DNA of 64,000 nt from Micromonospora phaseoli (lineage in GTDB: Bacteria; Actinomycetota; Actinomycetes; Mycobacteriales; Micromonosporaceae): NCBI RefSeq assembly GCF_900109115.1, contig NZ_FNYV01000003.1:586843-650842 (forward strand), written 5' to 3'. Position numbers and translations under genes: made by a program. The notes beneath the pieces were generated by a model. The model did no database searches, was not told the DNA's origin, and was given only the letters and a program-made list of their open reading frames with translations. Shown here in pieces: positions 10,964 to 18,973 of the stretch (position 1 is the first letter of the stretch; each line of letters starts with the position of its first letter).

Positions 10964-11689
10964 ATGGTCGCATTGGCACACACTCCGCCCTCCGGCGAGC
11001 GGCTGCGGGCGGTAGACGGTTTCCTCGCCGGGGCGTGGCTGGATCAGGTCCGCCACGACGAGCGGCTGCGCCCGCTGCGGGTCGAGGTCCGCTTCGACCG
11101 GGGCGTCGCCCACCTGACCGGTGAGGTCGACGAGCCGGCACAGCTACGGCTGGTACGCGAACGGGTGGGCCAGCTGGCCGGGGTCTTCGGCGTCTGGGCC
11201 AGGGTCCGGGTCGGTGGACGCGAGCCGGTGGTGGTGGACCTCGGCTGCGGCGGCACCAAGCAGTGGCCGGGCAATCTCGGGCTCGACATCTTCCCCGCTC
11301 CGGGGGTGGACGCGGTCGCCGACCTCTCCGGCTCCCTGCCGCTGGCCGACGACTCGGTCGACGTGCTGTTCACGGTGCACATCCTGGAGCATCTGATCGA
11401 CTTCCTTCCGCTGGTCGACGAGTGCCACCGGGTGCTCCGACCGGGCGGTGTGCTGCACGTGATGAGCCCCTGGTGGGGGCATGTGAACGCGGTGGCCGAC
11501 CCGACCCACGTCCGGCTGCTCGACGTGCAGACCATCAAGGGCGTCTGCGTGATGCGCCCACCGGGCACACCGCGCTGGTACCCGCTGCACGCCGGCACCG
11601 ACGGCGCGTCGATCTTCGCCGACCTCACCCCGTTGGGGCCGAACGACGACGGCCCATCCGCCACCCACCTGGCGCGCTTCTTCGACTAG
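10964..11689 (+). CDS. BON-like domain fused to SAM-dependent methyltransferase
   Basis: 241 residues from ATG 10964, eight bases after GGAGG; a GTG at 10955 overlaps that RBS and is less likely. Residues about 25-85 (LRPLRVEVRFDRGVAHLTGE, then DEPAQLRLVRERVGQLAGV) have the alternating strand/helix pattern and GxVxLxGxV core of a BON domain. BON domains usually sit in secreted or membrane proteins. The rest is a class I methyltransferase: motif I VVVDLGCGGTKQWPG, an acidic strand (LGLDIF), LPLADDSVDVLFTVHILEHL and LRPGGVLHVMSPWWGHVN. The C-terminal part (DPTHVRLLD, then PPGTPRWYPLHAG) resembles methyltransferases near glycan loci. The substrate is unknown and no signal peptide is visible. Confidence 0.75.
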   Translation: MVALAHTPPSGERLRAVDGFLAGAWLDQVRHDERLRPLRVEVRFDRGVAHLTGEVDEPAQLRLVRERVGQLAGVFGVWARVRVGGREPVVVDLGCGGTKQWPGNLGLDIFPAPGVDAVADLSGSLPLADDSVDVLFTVHILEHLIDFLPLVDECHRVLRPGGVLHVMSPWWGHVNAVADPTHVRLLDVQTIKGVCVMRPPGTPRWYPLHAGTDGASIFADLTPLGPNDDGPSATHLARFFD

Positions 11690-11759
11690 CCCTCAGCGCC
11701 CTGGGCGCGCCCGCGAGCGGCGCGGCGGCGGCAGGTCTTGCGCCAAGCCCGCCCGGTGT

Positions 11760-11768
11760 GAAAATTTC
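11760..11768. promoter_or_regulatory. GAAAATTTC palindrome upstream of the secreted hydrolase gene
   Basis: A 9-base near-palindrome GAAAATTTC stands out as AT-rich in an otherwise GC-rich 163-base gap, 85 bases before the start of the GHL10 hydrolase gene. Similar GAAA-N-TTTC elements precede some actinomycete secreted-hydrolase genes, so an operator or promoter role is possible. No clear -35/-10 pair was assigned. Confidence 0.3.
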
Positions 11769-11852
11769 CTTCTGACGGCAGAGTGATGACGGCGAATGTT
11801 GCCGCACTGCCGCGCCCCCTGCCACGGGAGCCCCGACGAAGGGACACACCGC

Positions 11853-13517
11853 ATGAAGGCATCTCGACTCGGCGCCGCCGCGCTGGCCACGGCGCTGCTC
11901 GGCGCGTTCGTCGCCGCCACCCCTGCCGGCGCCACACCGACCAGCGCCACCTCCGGCGTCGCGGACACCACCACCTGCGTCACCGATCCGGCCACCCCGA
12001 AGCGCCAGTTCCGGGCGATGTGGATCGCCTCCGTCACCAACATCGACTGGCCCAGCAAGGGCTCACAGAGCAGCCCCGACCGGATCGCCGTCCAGCAGGC
12101 CGAATACCGCCGACTGCTCGACCTCGCCGAAGGGCTGAACCACAACGCGGTGGTCGTGCAGGTCCGCCCGACCGCCGACGCCTTCTGGCCGTCGCCGCAC
12201 GAGCCCTGGTCGGAGTACCTGACCGGGATCCGCGGCGCGGATCCCGGTTGGGACCCGCTCGCCTTCCTGGTCGACGAGGCGCACCAGCGCAACCTGGAGT
12301 TCCACGCCTGGTTCAACCCGTACCGGGTCTCGATGCCGGCACCGGGCGGCGCCGGGGCGGATCTCGACCAGTTGGCCCCTGGCCACCCGGCGCGGGAGAA
12401 CCCGGAGTGGAGCTTCGCCTACCCGCCGGCCGGCGTCGCCGGCAGCCGGCTCTACTACAACCCCGGCATTCCGGAGGTACGCGAATTCGTCCAGACCGCG
12501 ATGCTCGACGCGGTGCGGCGGTACGACATCGACGCGGTCCACTTCGACGACTACTTCTACCCATACCCCAGTGGCACCCATCAGGTGCCCGACGACGACG
12601 CCTTCGCCGAGCACCACCGCGGCTTCACCGACCGCGCGGACTGGCGGCGGGACAACATCAACCTGCTGGTCAAGGAGATGGGCGCCCGGATCAAGGCGGT
12701 CAAGCCGTGGGTGAAGTTCGGGGTCAGCCCCTTCGGCATCTGGCGCAACGCCGCCGCCGATCCGCTCGGCTCGAACACCACGGGAAGCCAGTCGTACGAC
12801 ATCGTCTTCGCCGACACCCGTAAGTGGGTCAAGCAGGAGTGGATCGACTACGTGGTGCCGCAGCTCTACTGGTACATCGGCCAGTACCCGGCCGCCGACT
12901 ATGCCCGGCTGGTGCCGTGGTGGGCGGAGCAGGTCCGGGGCACCCGGGTGCAGCTCTACATCGGCCAGGCCGACTACAAGAGCGGGGATCCGGCGTACGG
13001 GTCGTACTGGATGAACCCGGACGAACTCTCCGACCACCTGACGTTGAACCGCGCGTACCCGCAGGTGCTGGGCAACGTCCACTTCTCGGCGGTGCAGGTG
13101 CGGGCGAACCGGCTCGGCGCGACCGATCGTTACGCCGCGGAGCACTACTCGCGCCCGGCGCTGGTGCCGGCGATGCCGCAGCTGCCGGCGGGGTGGCTGC
13201 TGCCGCCGGTGATCACCACCGCCGAGCGGGATGCCGAGGGCGTACGCCTGCGCTGGCGACAGCCGGCCAACGGCGTCGGGCCGCTCGGCACCGCCACGTC
13301 GTACGCGATCCACCGGCTCGACGGCATCCGGGCGATCATCGGGTGCGCTCTCGCCGACGCCACCCACCTGGTCGAGACCGTGCGGGCGCGGCCGGGGGCC
13401 GAGCAGTCCTGGGTGGACCCGACGGCCGAGCAGGGTCGCCGGTACACCTACGTCGTCACCGCCCTCGATCGCACCGGCAACGAGAGCCCGGCCGGTCCGC
13501 CGCGCTTCGTCCGCTGA
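11853..13517 (+). CDS. Secreted glycoside-hydrolase-like protein (GHL10/DUF187 family)
   Basis: 554 residues from ATG 11853, preceded by GAAGGGA. A Sec signal peptide (ALATALLGAFVAATPAGA) is followed by the family's opening signature QFRAMWIASVTNIDWPSKG. The (beta/alpha)8 barrel then shows VVQVRPTADAFWPS, WFNPYRV, VDAVHFDDYFYPYP-type and KFGVSPFGIW motifs. The Asp pair in VHFDDYFYP and the EWIDYVVPQLYW strand are probable active-site elements, as in GHL10 proteins thought to act on peptidoglycan or related glycans. The last 110 residues (PPVITTAERDAEGVRLRW onward) form a fibronectin-III-like module. A strong hairpin follows the stop. The exact substrate is unknown. Confidence 0.85.
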   Translation: MKASRLGAAALATALLGAFVAATPAGATPTSATSGVADTTTCVTDPATPKRQFRAMWIASVTNIDWPSKGSQSSPDRIAVQQAEYRRLLDLAEGLNHNAVVVQVRPTADAFWPSPHEPWSEYLTGIRGADPGWDPLAFLVDEAHQRNLEFHAWFNPYRVSMPAPGGAGADLDQLAPGHPARENPEWSFAYPPAGVAGSRLYYNPGIPEVREFVQTAMLDAVRRYDIDAVHFDDYFYPYPSGTHQVPDDDAFAEHHRGFTDRADWRRDNINLLVKEMGARIKAVKPWVKFGVSPFGIWRNAAADPLGSNTTGSQSYDIVFADTRKWVKQEWIDYVVPQLYWYIGQYPAADYARLVPWWAEQVRGTRVQLYIGQADYKSGDPAYGSYWMNPDELSDHLTLNRAYPQVLGNVHFSAVQVRANRLGATDRYAAEHYSRPALVPAMPQLPAGWLLPPVITTAERDAEGVRLRWRQPANGVGPLGTATSYAIHRLDGIRAIIGCALADATHLVETVRARPGAEQSWVDPTAEQGRRYTYVVTALDRTGNESPAGPPRFVR

Positions 13518-13540
13518 CCGATCGTCGCCCCGAGGAACAG

Positions 13541-13575
13541 GTGAATGCCCTGGACACCTCCGATGTCCAGGGCAT
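13541..13575 (+). terminator. Rho-independent-type terminator of the GHL10 gene
   Basis: Perfect 14-bp arms GAATGCCCTGGACA (13541-13554) and its complement (13562-13575) with a 7-base loop, then GTCTGTTT. It lies 24 bases after the hydrolase stop codon. Confidence 0.8.
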
Positions 13576-13710
13576 TCGTCTGTTTCAGCACAGGTCACGA
13601 ATATTTCTCGTTGGTTACACCACATCGTCAGGGCATTGATCGACACTGATCCGCGTCCGGTGACTCACCGGTAACTACTGGCCAACCGCACACCCCGCGG
13701 AGGTATTACC

Positions 13711-14241
13711 ATGCCCAAACGTCTCGCCACCCTGCTCACCTCGGGCGTACTCGCGCTGCTCACCGCGCTCGCCGTGGCCTCCCCCGCCACGGCGGCCGTC
13801 ACTCCCGCCCAGAAGCTGTCCGTGCTCTCCAGCTGGACCCAGACCAGCGCCAGCAGCTACAACGCCTGGAACTCGGCCCGGCAGAACCGGGCCCCGTGGG
13901 CCGAGTACAACTTCGACTGGTCCACCGACTACTGCTCGTCCAGCCCCGACAACCCGCTCGGGTTCAAGTTCTCCAACTCCTGCGCCCGGCACGACTTCGG
14001 CTACCGCAACTACAAGGCGGTCGGCCAGTTCAGCGCCAACAAGTCCCGCCTGGACAGCGCCTTCTACGAGGACCTCAAGCGGGTCTGCGCCACATACAAC
14101 TCCGTCGTCCGGCCCGCCTGCACCAGCCTGGCCTGGACCTACTACCAGGCGGTCGCCATCTTCGGATCGGTCGCCGCCGTACAGCAGTCCGACATCGACC
14201 GGGCCGCGAGGATGAAGGCCGACGCCGAGCGCCGCGCCTGA
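13711..14241 (+). CDS. Secreted prokaryotic phospholipase A2
   Basis: 176 residues from ATG 13711 with GGAGG nine bases upstream. The signal peptide ends around ASPATAA (residues 1-29). The mature part of about 145 residues has the catalytic pair His94-Asp95 in SCARHDFGYRN, which is diagnostic for bacterial PLA2 of the Streptomyces violaceoruber type. The Ca2+-binding Asp is probably in FDWSTDYCS. Four cysteines (DYCS, NSCA, RVCA, PACT) can form the two disulfides of that family. The enzyme would hydrolyse the sn-2 ester of phospholipids outside the cell. It is a single-gene unit closed by a perfect hairpin. Confidence 0.93.
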   Translation: MPKRLATLLTSGVLALLTALAVASPATAAVTPAQKLSVLSSWTQTSASSYNAWNSARQNRAPWAEYNFDWSTDYCSSSPDNPLGFKFSNSCARHDFGYRNYKAVGQFSANKSRLDSAFYEDLKRVCATYNSVVRPACTSLAWTYYQAVAIFGSVAAVQQSDIDRAARMKADAERRA

Positions 14242-14256
14242 GCACCACATCCCCGA

Positions 14257-14290
14257 CGGACGCCCGGCCGGCACCCCGGCCGGGCGTCCG
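14257..14290. terminator. Bidirectional terminator between the phospholipase and cyclase-STAND genes
   Basis: Perfect 15-bp arms CGGACGCCCGGCCGG (14257-14271) and its complement (14276-14290) with a CACC loop. It sits between two convergent stop codons at 14241 and 14298. Confidence 0.8.
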
Positions 14291-14297
14291 GTGCTCG

Positions 14298-17126
14298 TCA
14301 GGCGTGCTCGGTGTGACGGTCGACGGTGGCCGGCTGGCGGGGCGCGGACCGGCCCGCTCGGGCCGCGAAGCGCGCGGAATCAGCAGCCAGGTCGGGATGT
14401 TCGACGCCGAGCGCCAGCGCGACCGCCTCGTCCAGCCCCAGCTCGGCACCCTCCCCGTACGCCTCGTCGAAGGTGGCGTCGCCCAGCACCAGCCGCAGCG
14501 CCGTCTGCTGCTCGGTCCAGTAGGCGTCATAGATGCCGGGAGTGGATCGCAGGCCCGCCCGGGTGGCCTGCGCCGCACCGAAGAGCCGGGCGGCGGTCAG
14601 CGGCTGGGTGCCGGCAGCGCACCGCACCGCGATCGCGTTCAACGTGTCGCAGGCGCGCCCATGGAAGCCGTGGTTCATCCGGGACCGCAACGCCACCAGC
14701 AGGTGCTCGTGCGCGGCCACCAGGTCGCCCCGGGCCAGCGCCACCATGCCCAGCAGCATGTCCACCGACCGCCGCCCCCGATCGACCGGGCGGGACGCCT
14801 CCACGGGCCGGGCCGCGCCGAGCAGTTCGGCCGCCTCGTCCAGCGCACCCCGCCGCCACAACAACTCGGCCAGCCGGAACACCGCGAACAGCGCCTCGGA
14901 GTCGACTCCCTGGTCGTGCGACCAGTCGATGACCTCCCGGCTGACCCGCTCCGCCTCGGCGAACTGCCCCATGTCGACCAGGGGCGCGGCGCGCCCGGCG
15001 AGGACCCGGGCCAGCAGGCCGGCATCCCCGGCCTGCCGGGCAGCAGCCTCGGCCCGCTGCGAGTAACGCAGCTCCTCGGCGAACTCTCCGTCACCCCCGG
15101 CGTGCAGTGAGTGCATGTGGTACGCCGCCGCCAGCTCACCGTCCGGAACCGCCTCGCCCGTCTCGGCGAGGCGGCCGTACAACCGGAACAGCCAGAGCCG
15201 CCCCTCCCTGGCCAACCCACGCTCCCGCCACCACTGGTCCAGTCCACCGGCCAGTCGCAGGCCCGCACGGGCGCTGCCGCCCGTCGCGCACCAGCGCAGC
15301 GCAGCGCGCAGCTCACCGGCGAGCGGGTCGAGCGCGTACAGCGACAGGGTCGCCGGTTGGCCGTCCGGGCCGAGGTGCGCCCGGCTCAAGGCGTGCTCCG
15401 ACCAGGCCACGTGCCGGTCACGGGCGGCCTGTTCCTCGCCGGCCGACGCCAACCGGCGGGCCGCGTACGCCCGGATCGGGTCGAGCATCCGGTACGTGCA
15501 GCCGGCGGCATGCGGCTCCGCCAGCACCATGGACTTGTCCACCAGCACCGAGAGCGGGTCGAGCGGATCGTCGCCGAGCAGCCACTCCACCGTCGGCAGG
15601 TCCACCGGGCCGGCGAAGACCGCCAGCCAGCGCAGCAACCGCGCGGCACCCGGCCCGAGGGTGCGGTACGACCACGTCACCGTGGCCTGCATGGTCAGGT
15701 GGCGCTCGACCGCCGAGCGCAGCACCGCCCGCGTCGCCGGAGTCGGCGGGCTGGCACCGGTGGCCGCCGCGACCAGGTCCACGGTGTCCCGCTGGTTGCC
15801 GGTGTGACCCCGGTCGACCGGCGGCAGTTGTGGATCGTCCCGGCCGGCGTCGAGCGTGCCGAGCATGTCGTCGAGGCGTTCGGCGAGCTGCCCGACCGAG
15901 AGCACCCGCAGCCGGGCCGCGGCCAGTTCGATGGCGAGCGGCAACCCGTCCAACCGCCGTACCACCCGACGCAGGTCGGCCGACTCGGCCGGATCGGGTT
16001 GCCGCCCGCCGCGGGCCGCCGCGGTGCGGTCCGCCAGCAGGGCGACCGCGTCGCTCTCGGTCCCGTCGGGCCGCGGATCGACCGACAGCGGCGGAATCCG
16101 CCACACCACCTCGCCGGGCAGCGCCAGCGGTTGCCGGCTGGTCGCCAGCACCCGCACCCCGCCACCGCCGGCGAGCAGCCGGGACACCGCCTCGGCACAG
16201 GCTGCCGGCTGCGCGTCACAGGTGTCGAGCACGATCAGCATCCGGCGGGCGGCGGCGTACTCCACCAGCGTGTCGACCATCGGGCGGCCCGGCTCCGGAC
16301 GCAGCCCGAGCACGGCGGCGATCGCGAAGGCGACCAGCCCCGGATCGGTGACCACGGCGACGTCGACGAACCAGACGCCGTCCGGATACTCCTCGACCAG
16401 ATCGGTGGCGAGCTCCACTGCCAACCGGGTCTTGCCGCCCCCACCGGCGCCGAGCACGGTCACCAGCCGGTGCCGGGCCACGAGCTGCCTCAGCTCGGCG
16501 CGCTCGGCCTGCCGGCCGACGAACGAGGTGACCTGGATCGGCAGGTTGTGCGCCACCGCGTCCGCGGTGCGCGGCCGTGGGAACTGCAGCTCCAGCCCGG
16601 GGGCGACCAGCTGGAAGAGCCGTTCCCGGTCGTCGAAGCCCCGCAACCGGTGCAGTCCCAGGTCGAGCAGGGAGGCGCCGGCCGGCAACGGCTCGGCGCG
16701 GTGGGCGGTGGCGGCGGAGCAGAGCACCTGCCCGCCGTGCGCGGCGGCGGCCACCCGGGCCGCCCGATGCACCTCGGGGCTGGCGTACTCGCCGTCACGC
16801 GGCTCCGCCCACCCGGTGTGCAGCCCCATCCGCACCCGGGGCACCGCCTCCGGCGCCGGCCAGTCGTGCTCGCCCAGCGCCCGCTGAGCGGTCAGGCAGG
16901 CGGTCAGCGCCGCGCCGGCGTCACCGAAGGCCAGGAAGAACGAGTCACCCTCGGTGAGCAGCTCCGCCCCCTCGGTCGCCACGATCGTCCGACGCAGCAG
17001 GCGCCGGTGCTCCGCCAGCACCGGCCGGTAGCCGGGACCGAGCAGTTGGGCCAACCGGGTGGAGCCCTCGATGTCGGTGAAGACGAACGTCACCCAGCCG
17101 GTCGGGAGGTGGATCCGTGGCGACAT
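14298..17126 (-). CDS. Class III adenylate cyclase-like / STAND NTPase regulator
   Basis: 942 residues. Residues 1-185 form a class III cyclase domain (FVFTDIEGSTRL with the first metal Asp, then LLTEGDSFFLAFGDA, RVRMGLHTGWAE and VHRAARVAAAAHGGQVL). Next is a STAND/NB-ARC ATPase with Walker A VLGAGGGGKTRLA, Walker B LIVLDTCDA, ATSRQPLALPGEVVWRI and DGLPLAIELAAARL. The C-terminal half is helical and TPR-like. The substrate-specifying Lys expected before TEGD is Leu, and the Asn of the NRAAR transition-state motif is His, so cyclase activity may be weak or lost. No LuxR HTH is present, unlike several mycobacterial relatives. It probably acts as a nucleotide-dependent signalling switch; its ligand is unknown. 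Confidence 0.85.
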   Translation of the reverse strand: MSPRIHLPTGWVTFVFTDIEGSTRLAQLLGPGYRPVLAEHRRLLRRTIVATEGAELLTEGDSFFLAFGDAGAALTACLTAQRALGEHDWPAPEAVPRVRMGLHTGWAEPRDGEYASPEVHRAARVAAAAHGGQVLCSAATAHRAEPLPAGASLLDLGLHRLRGFDDRERLFQLVAPGLELQFPRPRTADAVAHNLPIQVTSFVGRQAERAELRQLVARHRLVTVLGAGGGGKTRLAVELATDLVEEYPDGVWFVDVAVVTDPGLVAFAIAAVLGLRPEPGRPMVDTLVEYAAARRMLIVLDTCDAQPAACAEAVSRLLAGGGGVRVLATSRQPLALPGEVVWRIPPLSVDPRPDGTESDAVALLADRTAAARGGRQPDPAESADLRRVVRRLDGLPLAIELAAARLRVLSVGQLAERLDDMLGTLDAGRDDPQLPPVDRGHTGNQRDTVDLVAAATGASPPTPATRAVLRSAVERHLTMQATVTWSYRTLGPGAARLLRWLAVFAGPVDLPTVEWLLGDDPLDPLSVLVDKSMVLAEPHAAGCTYRMLDPIRAYAARRLASAGEEQAARDRHVAWSEHALSRAHLGPDGQPATLSLYALDPLAGELRAALRWCATGGSARAGLRLAGGLDQWWRERGLAREGRLWLFRLYGRLAETGEAVPDGELAAAYHMHSLHAGGDGEFAEELRYSQRAEAAARQAGDAGLLARVLAGRAAPLVDMGQFAEAERVSREVIDWSHDQGVDSEALFAVFRLAELLWRRGALDEAAELLGAARPVEASRPVDRGRRSVDMLLGMVALARGDLVAAHEHLLVALRSRMNHGFHGRACDTLNAIAVRCAAGTQPLTAARLFGAAQATRAGLRSTPGIYDAYWTEQQTALRLVLGDATFDEAYGEGAELGLDEAVALALGVEHPDLAADSARFAARAGRSAPRQPATVDRHTEHA

Positions 17127-17291
17127 GCGTGGAACCTCCCCCCTAGCCTCGGCTTCATACTTCCCGAAACCAGATCATCACGCATCGTGAGAACGGCCGG
17201 CCGAGACTCCGACCCAAGGTGCCACCGGACCCTGCGTCCGGACAGGGTCGGCATCATCCGTCCCACCACCCGCGACGGTGTCGGACCAGCC

Positions 17292-17510
17292 TCAACAGCC
17301 GCAGCCACCGCCGCAGCAGCCACCGGCGGAGGGGGCGGGCGCACCACCGGGCAGGCCACCACCTCGGCCGGTCACCGCGACTGTGGAGAGCAGCTTGACC
17401 GTGTCGGAGTGTCCCTGCGGGCAGGCAGCCGGCTCGCCGGCCCGGGCCATCGGACGGTTGACCTCGAAGGTGTCGCCGCAGGCGCGGCAGCGGAACTCGT
17501 ACCGGGGCAT
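17292..17510 (-). CDS. FmdB-family zinc-ribbon protein
   Basis: 72 residues from ATG 17510 (MPRYEFRCRACGDTFEVNRP). The CxxC knuckle CRAC and the later ACPQGHSDTVKLLS match the FmdB/CxxC-CxxC regulatory-protein family, though the second knuckle keeps only C and H. The C terminus is Gly/Cys-rich (GGCCGGGCGC), a tail seen in actinobacterial members. Family members are small zinc proteins named after a putative formamidase regulator; no molecular role is firmly known. The gene is divergent from the transglycosylase gene, with 38 bases between starts, so the two share a promoter region. Confidence 0.85.
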   Translation of the reverse strand: MPRYEFRCRACGDTFEVNRPMARAGEPAACPQGHSDTVKLLSTVAVTGRGGGLPGGAPAPSAGGCCGGGCGC

Positions 17511-17548
17511 GGCATCAGGGTACGACCGGACCTGACGTTCGCGCCGAC

Positions 17549-18904
17549 ATGGGTGATACTCAACGGGTGGCAGACGGCGAAGAGCGCACGACCCTTCGGC
17601 CCCTCCGACCGGCCACGCCGCCCGCCGGTGACGGCGTCGACCCGGTCGGACCGGCGAAGAGGCTGCCCCGGCAGCGTCGGCCCTCGCGAGGTTCCGGCGC
17701 ACCGGCCACGAACGCGCCCACGGCTGCCACTGCGCCTGCGGCCGCCACTACTCCTGCGGCCGCCACGGAGACCAAGGCGACCGAGGCTGTCACGGCGAGC
17801 ACGGAGCCCACGCCGGAGACCAAGGCGACCGAGGCTGTCACGACGAGCACCGGGCCCACGCCGGACGGGCCGGTGCCGGACGGCTCCAAGCCAGACGGGT
17901 CCAAGCCAGTCGGGTCCACGCCGGACGGCACTTCGCCAGACGAGTCCACGCCGGACGGGTCCACGCCGGTAGCCCGGCGCCGCCGGGTGCGCTTCGCACA
18001 CGCCGTACGTCTGCCGGGGCCACGCGCCGCAGCCCGGGCGACCCGCGACTGGTCGCGGCGGCCCAGCGGACGACTCGCCCTGCCCGGGGTTTTCCTGCTC
18101 GCCCTGGTCGCGGTGACCGCCACGGCCGGCGCGCTGCTGGTTCCGGCGACGCTGGGCGCACCGCGCCCGGTGGCGGCGGACGCCTCCGCCGACACCACCG
18201 CCGAGGCACCCGGAGGTCTCCCGCCCGCCGGCACGGCACCGCCGTTCGGGGACCTTCCGCCACCCACCGCGACGCATGCACCCGGCGCGACGCCGACCGG
18301 CCTGCCCGGCGGCACGGCGCCGGTCGGCGGGCGTCCGTCCGACGCTCTGGCCGGCTGGGCGCGTGAGGTCGGCACCAAGATCGGCATCGACCCGGTCGCC
18401 ATGCAGGCGTACGGATACGCCGAGCTGGTGCTCGCCGAGACCAACGCCAGTTGCACCCTGAGCTGGACCACGTTGGCCGCGATCGGCCTGGTCGAGTCCC
18501 GCCACGGCCAGGCCAACAACGCCCGGCTCGGCGCGGACGGCCGGGCGGTCCCGGAGATCATCGGCCTCCCGCTGGACGGTCAGGGTGGCCGGATGCGGAT
18601 CGCCGACACCGACCGGGGTGAGATGGACGGCGACACCACCTACGACCGGGCGGTCGGCCCGATGCAGTTCATCCCGACCACCTGGCAGGAGATCGGTGCC
18701 GACGCCGACAACGACGGCCGCAAGGACCCGCACAACATTCACGACGCCGCGCTGGCCGCCGGCATGTATCTCTGCAAGGGCGGCCGCAACCTCACCATCC
18801 CAGGTGACTGGTGGAACGCCATCCTGTCGTACAACGACGTCCGCAGGTACGCCCAGGAGGTCTTCGATGCCGCGAACCGGTACGGACAGGCGAGCCGCAC
18901 GTGA
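17549..18904 (+). CDS. Membrane-anchored lytic transglycosylase with repeat-rich cytoplasmic tail
   Basis: 451 residues from ATG 17549; GTG 17567 is an alternative. Residues 1-175 are Pro/Thr/Ala-rich and disordered, including two 16-residue repeats and seven DGSTP-like pentapeptides. A basic stretch then precedes one TM helix (VFLLALVAVTATAGALLVP). After a Pro-rich linker comes the lytic murein transglycosylase domain (about 275-445): LAAIGLVESRHG with catalytic Glu, then GPMQFIPTTW and LSYNDVRRYAQEV. The positive-inside rule places the repeats in the cytoplasm and the enzyme outside, where it would cleave the MurNAc-GlcNAc bond of peptidoglycan. The long cytoplasmic repeat region is unusual for the family. 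Confidence 0.85.
   Translation: MGDTQRVADGEERTTLRPLRPATPPAGDGVDPVGPAKRLPRQRRPSRGSGAPATNAPTAATAPAAATTPAAATETKATEAVTASTEPTPETKATEAVTTSTGPTPDGPVPDGSKPDGSKPVGSTPDGTSPDESTPDGSTPVARRRRVRFAHAVRLPGPRAAARATRDWSRRPSGRLALPGVFLLALVAVTATAGALLVPATLGAPRPVAADASADTTAEAPGGLPPAGTAPPFGDLPPPTATHAPGATPTGLPGGTAPVGGRPSDALAGWAREVGTKIGIDPVAMQAYGYAELVLAETNASCTLSWTTLAAIGLVESRHGQANNARLGADGRAVPEIIGLPLDGQGGRMRIADTDRGEMDGDTTYDRAVGPMQFIPTTWQEIGADADNDGRKDPHNIHDAALAAGMYLCKGGRNLTIPGDWWNAILSYNDVRRYAQEVFDAANRYGQASRT
17768..17968 (+). repeat. In-frame tandem repeats in the transglycosylase gene
   Basis: Two 48-bp copies (17768-17815 and 17816-17863) differ at only a few bases and encode ETKATEAVT(A/T)ST(E/G)PTP. They are followed by seven 15-bp units (17864-17968) coding DGPVP, DGSKP, DGSKP, VGSTP, DGTSP, DESTP and DGSTP. 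All copies keep the frame, so copy number could vary without breaking the gene. Confidence 0.85.
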
Positions 18905-18973
18905 AGTGATCGGCCGCGCACATTGGAGAACTGGACACTTCCCCCAGGCTGCCGTTGACGGCAAGCTAGACGG

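Noticed and set aside
17768..17968. Possible CRISPR-like array
   Set aside because: Repeats are contiguous without spacers and keep the reading frame of the transglycosylase gene.
15111..17972. 953-codon open frame on the + strand
   Set aside because: It mirrors the cyclase-STAND gene and runs into the transglycosylase gene; its product is repetitive His/Arg/Gly sequence with no fold.
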